Shown here piece by piece: positions 1 to 7,750 of a DNA stretch of 52,558 nucleotides (its first letter is position 1; every line of letters begins with the position of its first letter). The translations under genes and the position numbers were made by a program. Location: contig NZ_ATWI01000008.1 in assembly GCF_000421165.1 (NCBI RefSeq), positions 992,605-1,045,162 on the forward strand. The letters run 5' to 3'. Source of the stretch: Marinobacter daepoensis DSM 16072 (GTDB lineage: Bacteria > Pseudomonadota > Gammaproteobacteria > Pseudomonadales > Oleiphilaceae). The notes under the pieces were generated by a model, which saw only the letters and a program-made list of their open reading frames with translations, did no database searches and was not told the DNA's origin.

Positions 1-446
1 GGCCGGACACCATCGGTGAGTTGGGCATTAATGCCAAAATGAATGAGTTGCAGGCGGCCATGGGTTTGTGCGTGTTGGATGAGATCGAACAAATCAGCGC
101 AGATCGTGAAACAGTTACTGAGGCTTACAGTCACTTTCTTGACGGCAAGTTCCAGAAACAGCGCATTCAAGCTGGTGCGAGCTACAACCATGCCTACTAT
201 CCGATTGCATTGGAAAACGAGGTGAAGGTAATCGAACTTATGTCCTCCCTTCGTGATTCAGGTGTCCTTGCGCGTCGGTATTTTTATCCATCATTGGATT
301 CCGTGGCAGTTCTGGAGGCAACTTCAACGGCCTGTTCCGAATCCAGAAAACTATCTGACCGCATTGTCTGTTTGCCAATTTATTCCGGCCTGAACGCTGA
401 AGAGATTGAGATGATATCCAGGAAAGTATCGGAGGTTGCTCGGTGA
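1..446 (+). CDS. DegT/DnrJ/EryC1/StrS sugar aminotransferase, C-terminal part (cut by window edge)
   Basis: The reading frame is open from base 3, so this is the last ~147 codons of a gene that begins before the window. The stretch INAKMNELQAAMGL is the hallmark segment where the C-terminal domain of PLP-dependent sugar aminotransferases begins, and the RRYFYPSLD segment fits VioA/WecE-type enzymes that make dTDP-4-amino-4,6-dideoxy-sugars. The PLP lysine lies outside the window. It overlaps the next gene by 4 bases (GTGA), showing translational coupling with the acyltransferase that would acylate the new amino group. Aminotransferase identity is firm; the exact sugar is inferred from the neighbours. 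Confidence 0.85.
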   Translation, partial: PDTIGELGINAKMNELQAAMGLCVLDEIEQISADRETVTEAYSHFLDGKFQKQRIQAGASYNHAYYPIALENEVKVIELMSSLRDSGVLARRYFYPSLDSVAVLEATSTACSESRKLSDRIVCLPIYSGLNAEEIEMISRKVSEVAR

Positions 447-1387
447 CAACTCGACCAACGGGCGCCTTTTTTAGAAAACCGGTTCACTCTTCAAGAATCG
501 TTGCCTTTATTGAGGAGCTGGTTGGCACCATTAAACTTGCCGGTGCAGAAGGTCTGGAGCTAACAGGCACCTGTGACTCCCGTACCGGTGGGCACAACCA
601 GCTTGTCTTTGCTAACGCTGAACAATTTGGCAAAGGTGCAGAATTAACAGGCTCCTTTGTTTTGACGGATGAACTGCCGGAAGCATCAATCCTGGGCTCC
701 AATCAATTCTGTGTGGTATCAGACTCCAGAGCAGTATTTATGGATGTGCTCACGTGGTTGATTGATTCAATAGGCATAGATGCTCATTGGAGTGGCTACA
801 CCGGTGAAGCCGCCGTCTCGAGCGAGGCGCAGGTGGCAAATTCAGCCGTTATCGAGCCTGGCGTCGACATAGGTGAGGGCAGCGTGATCGGTGCTGGTGC
901 CGTTATCAAGCGTGGTTCGCGAATTGGAAGAAATACCACCATTCGGGAAAACGTGGTGATTGGAAGCGACGGAGTGACGGTGTACCGCGCAGCTGACGGT
1001 CGATTGCTGAAGTTTCCCCATGTGGGTGGTGTGTCTATTGGCGACAATACAGAAGTTGGTGCAAATGCGGTGATTGCCGGTGGGATTCTCGCACCTACGT
1101 TTATCGGGAACGATGTAGTCATCGGCAATCTGTGCAACGTAGGCCATGGCGCAGTTGTCGAGAATGGGGTTTGGATGTCTGTAGGATCATTGCTTGGTGG
1201 ACATACCGTCGTACATGCCGGAGCGACCATTGCAATGGGTGTTAGTGTTCGGGACAACTTGGTAATCGGCGCAGAAGCATCGTTGGGTATGGGCAGTGTT
1301 GTGGTCAAAAATGTCGAGCCAAACCACTCAATGTTTGGTAATCCCGCCAAGCGAATGGTTGGCCTCAACACCGGCCCCAAGCGATAG
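443..1387 (+). CDS. LpxD-like left-handed beta-helix acyltransferase, probably N-acylating a 4-amino-sugar
   Basis: A 314-residue protein. The first ~120 residues form an LpxD-like N-terminal domain. From about residue 125 to 300 hexapeptide repeats of the [LIV]-G-x4 type (for example VIGAGAVIKRG, VVIGNLCNVGHGAVV) build a trimeric left-handed beta-helix, ending in the usual NPAKRMVG cap. The LpxD family transfers acyl groups from acyl-ACP to amino-sugars. With an aminotransferase upstream and an ACP/KASIII pair downstream, the likely job is N-acylation of a nucleotide-activated 4-amino sugar. GTG start at 443 with GGAGG at 431-435. The exact acyl group cannot be read from sequence. Confidence 0.8.
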   Translation: MTTRPTGAFFRKPVHSSRIVAFIEELVGTIKLAGAEGLELTGTCDSRTGGHNQLVFANAEQFGKGAELTGSFVLTDELPEASILGSNQFCVVSDSRAVFMDVLTWLIDSIGIDAHWSGYTGEAAVSSEAQVANSAVIEPGVDIGEGSVIGAGAVIKRGSRIGRNTTIRENVVIGSDGVTVYRAADGRLLKFPHVGGVSIGDNTEVGANAVIAGGILAPTFIGNDVVIGNLCNVGHGAVVENGVWMSVGSLLGGHTVVHAGATIAMGVSVRDNLVIGAEASLGMGSVVVKNVEPNHSMFGNPAKRMVGLNTGPKR

Positions 1388-1400
1388 GCTAGGAGTTGTT

Positions 1401-1973
1401 ATGTCGGAAGTGCTGAAGTTTGTGTTCAAGGGTGACCGGAATTATATCCAGGGAACCAGTTTGTTTAATGCTTTGATTGAGGTAGCTGGCCGGATAGGGT
1501 TGTCGAAAGGCAAGATCAATGTGTCATTCAAACACATGATCCACAACCCGGTATGCATACTGGAGCAACGTGCGCCAACAGCAGCCGATGCGGTAGTCGC
1601 TAAAATAGTAAGAACCGACGGTGAGAGTTACTCACTTTGCATTAATGCTGCGGCCGAAACCGAAGAAGCCGTGCGACAGGAATTTGATGAGCCGGAAGCA
1701 TTCCGTGGCGCCATCGTTGGCGATAGATCGATCGCTCAGGACAATCCTCATCATACGGACAAGATTGAACTGCTGGTATCACTCTGTAAGAAAATGCACC
1801 AAGAGTGTGTGGATAGTGCAAAGAAATGGGTTTTTTCCCGCTATGACGGCCAGTTTCCAATCCCCCATATGGAGAAGGTGGAGCTTCGCATCACCAAACA
1901 GGTGGGTACACGGCTAACCTGCAGTGATGTTTTGGTTAATGGCGAGAAAATCGCTGACATGTACTTTTCTTGA
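1401..1973 (+). CDS. Unknown protein in the acyl-sugar cassette
   Basis: A 190-residue soluble protein, acidic in its middle part, with no signal peptide or membrane segment. I do not recognise the family. ATG at 1401 is chosen over an upstream in-frame start (1296) because AGGAG sits at 1391-1395 and the upstream start lies deep in the previous gene. It sits between the acyltransferase and the ketoacyl synthase, with gaps of 13 and 25 bases, so it belongs to the same operon. By position it could modify or hand over the acyl chain, but no motif proves it. Confidence 0.7.
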   Translation: MSEVLKFVFKGDRNYIQGTSLFNALIEVAGRIGLSKGKINVSFKHMIHNPVCILEQRAPTAADAVVAKIVRTDGESYSLCINAAAETEEAVRQEFDEPEAFRGAIVGDRSIAQDNPHHTDKIELLVSLCKKMHQECVDSAKKWVFSRYDGQFPIPHMEKVELRITKQVGTRLTCSDVLVNGEKIADMYFS

Positions 1974-1998
1974 TGCGTCAGAACAATAGGAGCCACTC

Positions 1999-2928
1999 AT
2001 GTTAGGGATTCAGTCGATAGCGAGTTATCTACCAAAAGGTCGAGTCGATAATTTGAAGCAGGCCGATCGGTTTGAAACCGATCGTGAATTTGTTGAGCAA
2101 AAAATTGGTGTTGCAACTTTGCCTCGGTTTGAAGAGACAGACAGTGTTGTTAGTGTGAGCGTTGCAGCCTTCAACCGCCTGTGCCAAAAAGTACAGATCG
2201 ACAAGTCAGAGATTGAATGTGTGGTTCTGTGTACTCAAAACCCGGACAACGGCGGATTGCCGCACAATTCAGCTCTAGTCCATGCTGCTTTGCAGCTACC
2301 GGAGAACTGTGCCTGCTTTGATATTGGGCTGGGATGCTCCGGATATGTCTATAGTTTAAGCGTGATTCAATCTTTTATGGCTGCGAACGGAATGAAAAAG
2401 GGCTTTCTTTTCACTTGCGACCCATACTCCCGGATTCTTGACCCCGAAGATAAAAACACATGCCTTTTGTTTGGTGATGCTGCGTCTGTTACGTTTATCA
2501 GCGATATGCCACGCTACAAATTAGCCACCGCAAAATTCTCCACCAAGGGTGCTGGCAGTGAGGCGCTTCAGAAAACAGAGCATGGCCTGGAAATGAACGG
2601 CCGAGCTGTATTCAACTTTGCTTTGCAGGATGTACCCAAGCAGATCAAGCGCACGCTGGCATCCGCAGAATTGACTGCTGAAGATATTGATCTGTTTCTT
2701 CTGCACCAAGGCAGTCGTTTTATGCTGGAAAACACGATAAAGCGAGCTGGAATCCCTGCTGAAAAAGCACCCATCAGGCTCTCCGAAACCGGAAACACTG
2801 TTTCGTCGTCCATCCCGCTCCTGCTGGAAGCAGAACTAGATAACAGCCCCCGAAAAATACTTATGTCAGGCTTCGGCGTTGGGTTGTCTTGGGCGACAGC
2901 AATCTATGAAGAAGTAAAGCCAAACTAA
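1999..2928 (+). CDS. 3-oxoacyl-ACP synthase III (FabH-like), cassette-specific
   Basis: A 309-residue thiolase-fold condensing enzyme with a visible Cys-His-Asn triad: Cys113 in LGCSGYVYS, His236 in LFLLHQGS and Asn266 in SETGNTVSS. KASIII enzymes condense a short acyl-CoA primer with malonyl-ACP. This copy sits directly ahead of a stand-alone ACP inside a sugar-modification operon, so it probably builds a short beta-oxoacyl chain for the sugar rather than primes membrane fatty acids. GGAG at 1989-1992 precedes the ATG. A ketoreductase, needed if the final group is 3-hydroxyacyl, is not seen within the window. Confidence 0.88.
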   Translation: MLGIQSIASYLPKGRVDNLKQADRFETDREFVEQKIGVATLPRFEETDSVVSVSVAAFNRLCQKVQIDKSEIECVVLCTQNPDNGGLPHNSALVHAALQLPENCACFDIGLGCSGYVYSLSVIQSFMAANGMKKGFLFTCDPYSRILDPEDKNTCLLFGDAASVTFISDMPRYKLATAKFSTKGAGSEALQKTEHGLEMNGRAVFNFALQDVPKQIKRTLASAELTAEDIDLFLLHQGSRFMLENTIKRAGIPAEKAPIRLSETGNTVSSSIPLLLEAELDNSPRKILMSGFGVGLSWATAIYEEVKPN

Positions 2929-2939
2929 TAGGAAGCACT

Positions 2940-3173
2940 ATGAACCGCGAAGAAGCTGTAAAAATCGTTATGTCCATGCTGGAAAAAAATGTTGAAGACC
3001 TAAAAATGTCTGAAGATAAAATGGGCAAAACGCTTGTGGACCTTGGTGTTGATTCACTGGATGTGATGCTGGTAATTATGGATGTGGGGGAGGCTGCTGG
3101 GGTTACTATTAGTGATGATGAGGCTGAGGGGTTGGATACTCCGGAGAAGATTGTTGAGTTTATTTTGAAGTGA
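2940..3173 (+). CDS. Stand-alone acyl carrier protein
   Basis: A 77-residue acidic helical protein with the phosphopantetheine attachment motif GVDSLDVM; the modified serine is Ser39. Full length for an ACP. It begins 11 bases after the ketoacyl synthase with AGGAAG just upstream, so the two are probably co-translated as a dedicated chain-building pair. It is not next to other fab genes, which argues against it being the housekeeping AcpP. A strong hairpin follows the stop codon. Confidence 0.9.
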   Translation: MNREEAVKIVMSMLEKNVEDLKMSEDKMGKTLVDLGVDSLDVMLVIMDVGEAAGVTISDDEAEGLDTPEKIVEFILK

Positions 3174-3185
3174 AATTGTGATGTA

Positions 3186-3204
3186 GGGGCACTGAAAGTG
3201 CCCC
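3186..3204 (+). terminator. Hairpin after the ACP gene (terminator or processing site)
   Basis: A perfect 8-bp stem, GGGGCACT / AGTGCCCC, with a 3-base loop, placed 12 bases after the acyl carrier protein stop. There is no T-run after it, so it may attenuate rather than fully stop transcription into the next gene. Confidence 0.5.
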
Positions 3205-3256
3205 AACTAGCTAATCCTGTATCAGGAAAACAAACGCAGTATATCGAGACGCCAGT

Positions 3257-4426
3257 TTGAAGTTTCTTCACCTCATAACAGATGAAAAGTTCCCCGATTC
3301 AGCCTACGAATTATTTGAAGCTGTCGCTCCGGGCCAGAACACGTTTATGCTTGATGGAAAGTCTGCTTCGATCAGGCACCTGAAAAAGATCAAGCCTGTA
3401 CGTGTCTCAAAGTATGCATTCTGGAGCCCGAAGTTTATAAGGTCTTTGGAGCAGTACGACGCCATCATTCTGCACTCATTGTATGCGTTCTCGTTAGAAG
3501 TGCTTGCTCGGCTAAACGACAAGGTGCCAGTGGTGTGGATTGGCATGGGGTATGACTACTACGACCTATTGACCACTGGCCCGTCGGATTTGCTTAAGCC
3601 AGACACTCTAGCGTTTCAGAGACCGGTTACATCTAAGCTGAAAAAAACGCCGAAGCAGCTAATCAACGGTATCGTCCGAAGAGGGCTCCATCCGAATGCC
3701 AAACACAAGCGAAAACTGGTGCAAAAAATCGATTTGTTTGCGCCAGTACTGCAAAGTGAATACCTCCTTTTGAAAAATGCGATCGGTACGCAACAGTTCC
3801 CTGAGTATGTTCGCTGGAACTATGGAAAAATTGCAGATCTTGTAGATGGAAAGCTAGGCAATATAGGGATTACCGGGAAAAACATTCTAATTGGCAACAG
3901 CGCCAAACCCACCAATAACCAGCTAGATATTTTCAGGGTCCTCGCAGAGACAGGCGTTCCCGCCGATTCAAAACTTATTGTGCCGTTAAGCTACGGAAAT
4001 CGAGCCCACCGGGAAAAAGTTATCATAGAAGGGCGGCGACTTTTTGGTGATCAGTTTGAGCCCATTACTGAATTTATGGATTTGGATGAATATATCGAGC
4101 TACTTAGCACTTGCTCCAGCGTAATCATGAACCATTTGCGCCAGCAAGGGGCTGGAAATTTGTTTATTGCGCTTTTTCTGGGCGCGAAAGTTTATCTCGA
4201 TACTGCTAATCCTCTATATGCTGAGTTTAAAGCTATGGGGCTGACGGTAAGCTCTATTAATGCGTTGCTCAATGACACTGCAGTATTGAATCAACCTCTG
4301 CCACCTTCGGTCGTTGCTCGGCAGCAGGAGGCGATTAGAAGGACTAAGGGAAGGGCAGCGTTTGAAGGTTACACCGAGAATCTTGTTGCTGAAATCATCC
4401 GTCTTAAAGGCCAGAAGGCTGTTTGA
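3257..4426 (+). CDS. WecF-like 4-acylamino-4,6-dideoxyhexose transferase (GT56 family)
   Basis: A 389-residue soluble protein that follows the pattern of WecF (TDP-Fuc4NAc:lipid II Fuc4NAc transferase): a GNSAKPTNNQLD segment, then a VPLSYGNRAHREKV segment, then EFMDLDEYIELLSTC and RQQGAGNLFIALFLGAKVYL, in the same order as in the enterobacterial enzyme. It would add the N-acylated 4-amino-sugar made by the upstream cassette to the growing lipid-linked repeat unit on the cytoplasmic face. TTG start at 3257, no good ATG nearby. It overlaps the flippase gene by one base (TGATG). Confidence 0.78.
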   Translation: MKFLHLITDEKFPDSAYELFEAVAPGQNTFMLDGKSASIRHLKKIKPVRVSKYAFWSPKFIRSLEQYDAIILHSLYAFSLEVLARLNDKVPVVWIGMGYDYYDLLTTGPSDLLKPDTLAFQRPVTSKLKKTPKQLINGIVRRGLHPNAKHKRKLVQKIDLFAPVLQSEYLLLKNAIGTQQFPEYVRWNYGKIADLVDGKLGNIGITGKNILIGNSAKPTNNQLDIFRVLAETGVPADSKLIVPLSYGNRAHREKVIIEGRRLFGDQFEPITEFMDLDEYIELLSTCSSVIMNHLRQQGAGNLFIALFLGAKVYLDTANPLYAEFKAMGLTVSSINALLNDTAVLNQPLPPSVVARQQEAIRRTKGRAAFEGYTENLVAEIIRLKGQKAV

Positions 4427-5871
4427 TGTCGTTGTCCGCTAGAACCGCTACTGGAATCGTCTGGAATTTCAGCCAACAGCTAGCCACTCGTGGCGTGGGT
4501 ATTCTCGTTACCCTACTTCTGGCTCGCTTTTTGGTCCCTGAGGATTTTGGCTTGGTCGCCATGATGGCGGTGTTTCTCGCTCTTGGTAGTTCACTGATGG
4601 ATTCTGGCTTCCGTGAAGCCTTGATTCGTCAGGAAAACATAACGCAGGAAGATTATGCCACGGCGTTTTACGCCAACTTGTTGTTGGGATTGGTTTCGTA
4701 CGGCGCCCTGTTTCTGGCTGCGCCAGCCATAGCAGGTTTTTATGAAGAGCCGCGATTGGAAAACCTTATTCGGGTTACGTCGGTGTCTGTTATCATCATG
4801 TCGTTTCAGGTGGTGCAGGTTGCAAGCCTTAGCCGGAAGTTGAACTTCAAGGCCCAGTTAAAGGCCAGTCTGCCGGCAAGCGTAATTTCTGGTGTGATTG
4901 CCGTGGGTCTGGCTTACATTGGTTGGGGGGTATGGGCGCTTGTTAGCCAGATGCTGTTGAATGCCCTAGTGCAAACAGCTCTGCTTTGGAAACTGGAGGG
5001 GTGGCGCCCAACGCGGCAGTTCAGTTGGCCATCGCTCAAAGGGATGTACAACTTTGGCTATAAGTTATTCCTATCTGGAGTACTCGACACGGTTTTTCAG
5101 AACCTCTATGTGATCGTGATCGCAAAGGTGTTTTCAGCGCCAGTCGCAGGCCTGTATTTCTTTGCGAATAAGATCAAAGAACTGATTGTTCAGCAACTGG
5201 TTCGTTCCATTCAAGCGGTTACATACCCAGCGCTGGCTTCAGTGCAGAACGATGATGCGCGGTTGAAGCAGGGGTATAGGAAGATCGTGATCCTGATGAC
5301 CGTTGCGCTCTTCCCGGGAATTCTTTTTACTGCAGCTTTAGCCAGCCCGCTATTTCAGATATTGCTACCAGAAAAGTGGTACCCGGCAGTGCCTTACTTT
5401 CAGCTGCTATGTTTAGCAGCTTTGATAATGCCGCTACATTCAGTAAATCTGAATATTCTCAAGGTGAAAGGCCGCTCTGATCTTTTTCTCTATTTGGAGC
5501 TGGTTAAGAAAGCAATGCACGGCACGGTATTATTAATCACCTATCGATATGGAGTTACAGCAGTTATCGTTGGTCAGGTCATAATTTCTTGTCTCAGCTA
5601 TATTCCGAATAGTTATTTTTCGAGCAAGCTTTTAGGTTACGGTGTTAAAGAACAAGTGCAGGACTTTGGGCCTATTCTTTTTGCGGCGCTTATGTCGGCA
5701 ATTTTCGGTTACTTGTCAATAGGTATTGTCGATGTGGGTGTGATAATGCAAGTGTTGATTATTGGTATGTTGATGTTGGTGCTTTACGTGCTCTTGCTTC
5801 TTCTCATTGACAGGATGGCGATTTTGTTACCCCTTCAGTTTGCTCGGGGGATTTTGAGCCGCGGTCGGTAG
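4426..5871 (+). CDS. wzx: Wzx-type polysaccharide flippase
   Basis: A 481-residue integral membrane protein with about 12-14 hydrophobic segments and the polysaccharide-synthesis/MVF fold N-terminus (TATGIVWNFSQQLATRGVGI, then LLARFLVPEDFGLVAMM). Such proteins flip undecaprenyl-pyrophosphate-linked oligosaccharides across the inner membrane for Wzy-dependent polymerisation. The ATG at 4426 overlaps the upstream stop (TGATG); a TTG one codon earlier is less likely. Together with the polymerase gene downstream it defines a Wzx/Wzy pathway. Confidence 0.85.
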   Translation: MSLSARTATGIVWNFSQQLATRGVGILVTLLLARFLVPEDFGLVAMMAVFLALGSSLMDSGFREALIRQENITQEDYATAFYANLLLGLVSYGALFLAAPAIAGFYEEPRLENLIRVTSVSVIIMSFQVVQVASLSRKLNFKAQLKASLPASVISGVIAVGLAYIGWGVWALVSQMLLNALVQTALLWKLEGWRPTRQFSWPSLKGMYNFGYKLFLSGVLDTVFQNLYVIVIAKVFSAPVAGLYFFANKIKELIVQQLVRSIQAVTYPALASVQNDDARLKQGYRKIVILMTVALFPGILFTAALASPLFQILLPEKWYPAVPYFQLLCLAALIMPLHSVNLNILKVKGRSDLFLYLELVKKAMHGTVLLITYRYGVTAVIVGQVIISCLSYIPNSYFSSKLLGYGVKEQVQDFGPILFAALMSAIFGYLSIGIVDVGVIMQVLIIGMLMLVLYVLLLLLIDRMAILLPLQFARGILSRGR

Positions 5872-5970
5872 CCGGATTCCTTGAAGCATACAGTGTATTA
5901 AAGCTTTCTTGTGTTGCCTTTCAAAGATCTTGCTTGGCCATTAACCGAACAGAACACCCAAGACCTAACC

Positions 5971-6258
5971 ATGCGCCCCCTATTCACCATCCACGCTGGC
6001 GAGTACCTGGTAGGCTTCCACATTGAGCTGCACCTGCGAGCCCCGAACGGCGATAAAGTCAACGTATGGGTGTCGTCTAAAGAAACAGGCACCGACTTGC
6101 TTGTTACCGACCAAAAGATGACGTCGCTGCAGGTAAAGTTCTCCAAAGACTTCCTCTTGACCCACGGCAGGCCGGAATACCGCGACAAGCTGTTCTCCTG
6201 CGGCTGGTGGACGCTTAACCGGGAAAAGATCCGTGAGTCCTGGGTGTTCGTGCTGTAG
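5971..6258 (+). pseudogene. Truncated PD-(D/E)XK-nuclease-like protein
   Basis: A 95-residue frame starting MRPLFTIHAGEYLVGFHI. It contains TGTDLLVTDQKMTSLQVKFS, which fits the D...QxK active-site pattern of PD-(D/E)XK nuclease-like families such as DUF4365. It stops at TAG 6256-6258, far short of a normal domain. In the same frame after the TAG, codons at about 6300-6330 spell CWETRGLKK, which looks like a leftover of the same gene. I read it as a decayed gene: either a nonsense codon plus an internal deletion, or a fusion of ends. The function of the intact protein is not known to me. Confidence 0.55.
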
Positions 6259-6463
6259 TTTTATTTTTCGGTTACCAAGGGCCAGAGCGCCGGGCAGCAA
6301 TGCTGGGAAACCAGAGGTTTGAAGAAGACAGAAACAGATGTGCTGGTGCGGGCGTTGTTCGCAGCTCCCCCTCCAAAAAATTTGAAATTATGATTCAAAG
6401 AAATTTACCAATTAACTCTTTTTTTTCAGCCGAAATAATTAATCTTAGGTTTTTTTCAATTAA

Positions 6464-7528
6464 ATGATTATATATTATCTTTTTTTTGGGTCGGTTTCTC
6501 TATGTCTACTGTTGTCTAAGTCGGAAAAGAAGGAGCTGAGTGCGTTATTTTTATCCCTATCGTTCTTTTTGATTTTCTTGTTTTCGGGTCTTAGGGGGTC
6601 AGTCGGAATCGATTCTCAGTCCTATCTTAATATGTACAGCCTCATAGATTCGCCGGGTGCGTTAGCAAATTATTTGTTGAGAATGGAGCCTGGATTTGTC
6701 TTTGTTACATATATTCACAAGTTGGTTCTCGATAGTGCGCCTTTATATTTTCTGTTTCTTTCGTTTGTTCAGACGGTTTTGTTTTATGTTGTATATTTGA
6801 AGAGTGGGAAGTCGTTATTGTTGGTTTTGTTTTATGTGATTACGGTTTATGTTGAGATGCAGTTTAATGTTTTGAGAATTGGTATTGCTCTTCAGTTTTT
6901 GGCAATTTCTGTTTTAGAGACGGGGTATAAGAAAAAATCAATCTTTTTTGTTTTGTCTTCTGTTTTTCACCTTTCAACTCTTGCTTTTTTTCCTTTTGTT
7001 ATTGTTTCGTCTAATTTGCCAAAGGTTCGCAAGATTGTTTATTCTTTGGTGTTTTTTGTTATTTTGTTTTTTGTTTTTATTTATTTTGGTGATTATATTT
7101 ATAGAAAGTTTGATGCGTATTTTAGTGAATCTGAGTCTTTTAGGTTATCGGTTTCTAGTTTGCTTTTCTCAATTTTAATTTTGTTTTCTTTTTCATTTAA
7201 GAGAGAGTTTGACAAGCTGTATTTTTTTGTGATTTTGTTTATGGTTTTCATATTGTTTTTTAGGGTCTATTTTCCTATTTTTTATAGGTTGTATGACATT
7301 TCTTTGTTTTTGTATTTGGTCTTGGGTGTTTCTTATTTTGGCAGACTTAAATTTCCATTTAGGTCGTTGTCATTTTGGTTTTTTATATTGTTTCTTTTGA
7401 TTAATTCTGTTTTGTTTATTAGTAGTATTCCTGATCAGCATGAAAAATATAGTGATAGTCGGGTTAATTTGGATTTCTTGCTTACGCCGTACAGCTTCTT
7501 TTGGGAGGATTCTTATTTTAATTTTTAA
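6464..7528 (+). CDS. EpsG/Wzy-type O-unit polymerase
   Basis: A 354-residue membrane protein with roughly ten hydrophobic segments. EpsG-family features are visible: GLRGSVGIDSQSYLNMY in the first loop, MEPGFVFVTYI, NVLRIGIALQFLAISVLE and FHLSTLAFFPF. These polymerases join lipid-linked repeat units in the periplasm. Wzy genes are always strain-specific, and this one is strikingly AT-rich with long runs of T in the coding strand, unlike genes on either side, which indicates separate acquisition. No other polymerase candidate is present in the window. Confidence 0.8.
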   Translation: MIIYYLFFGSVSLCLLLSKSEKKELSALFLSLSFFLIFLFSGLRGSVGIDSQSYLNMYSLIDSPGALANYLLRMEPGFVFVTYIHKLVLDSAPLYFLFLSFVQTVLFYVVYLKSGKSLLLVLFYVITVYVEMQFNVLRIGIALQFLAISVLETGYKKKSIFFVLSSVFHLSTLAFFPFVIVSSNLPKVRKIVYSLVFFVILFFVFIYFGDYIYRKFDAYFSESESFRLSVSSLLFSILILFSFSFKREFDKLYFFVILFMVFILFFRVYFPIFYRLYDISLFLYLVLGVSYFGRLKFPFRSLSFWFFILFLLINSVLFISSIPDQHEKYSDSRVNLDFLLTPYSFFWEDSYFNF

Positions 7529-7645
7529 TAAAATTTATTGGTGTTAGTAATGGTGGTTTTTGAGTATTTTGTTTTCTGGTAGCTAAAAGTTTAGTTTTTT
7601 TGAAGGCTTTTAGTCCATAATTCTTGGTGTTTTTTTAAGTTAAAG

Positions 7646-7698
7646 AGTGATCGGATGGTATTGTTTGGCTCAATGGTGTTTTTTGTTTGCCGATCACT
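7646..7698. repeat. Inverted repeat in the AT-rich islet
   Basis: Exact 9-bp arms AGTGATCGG (7646-7654) and CCGATCACT (7690-7698) with a 35-base T-rich spacer, in the 222-base gap between the polymerase and the next glycosyltransferase. It could be an operator-like site, an RNA hairpin or a trace of an insertion. Nothing else is seen in this gap. Confidence 0.4.
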
Positions 7699-7750
7699 GA
7701 GGTTTTAGCCTTGGTTTGTCGCGTTTGGTTTATGGATGATATAGGGTTTT

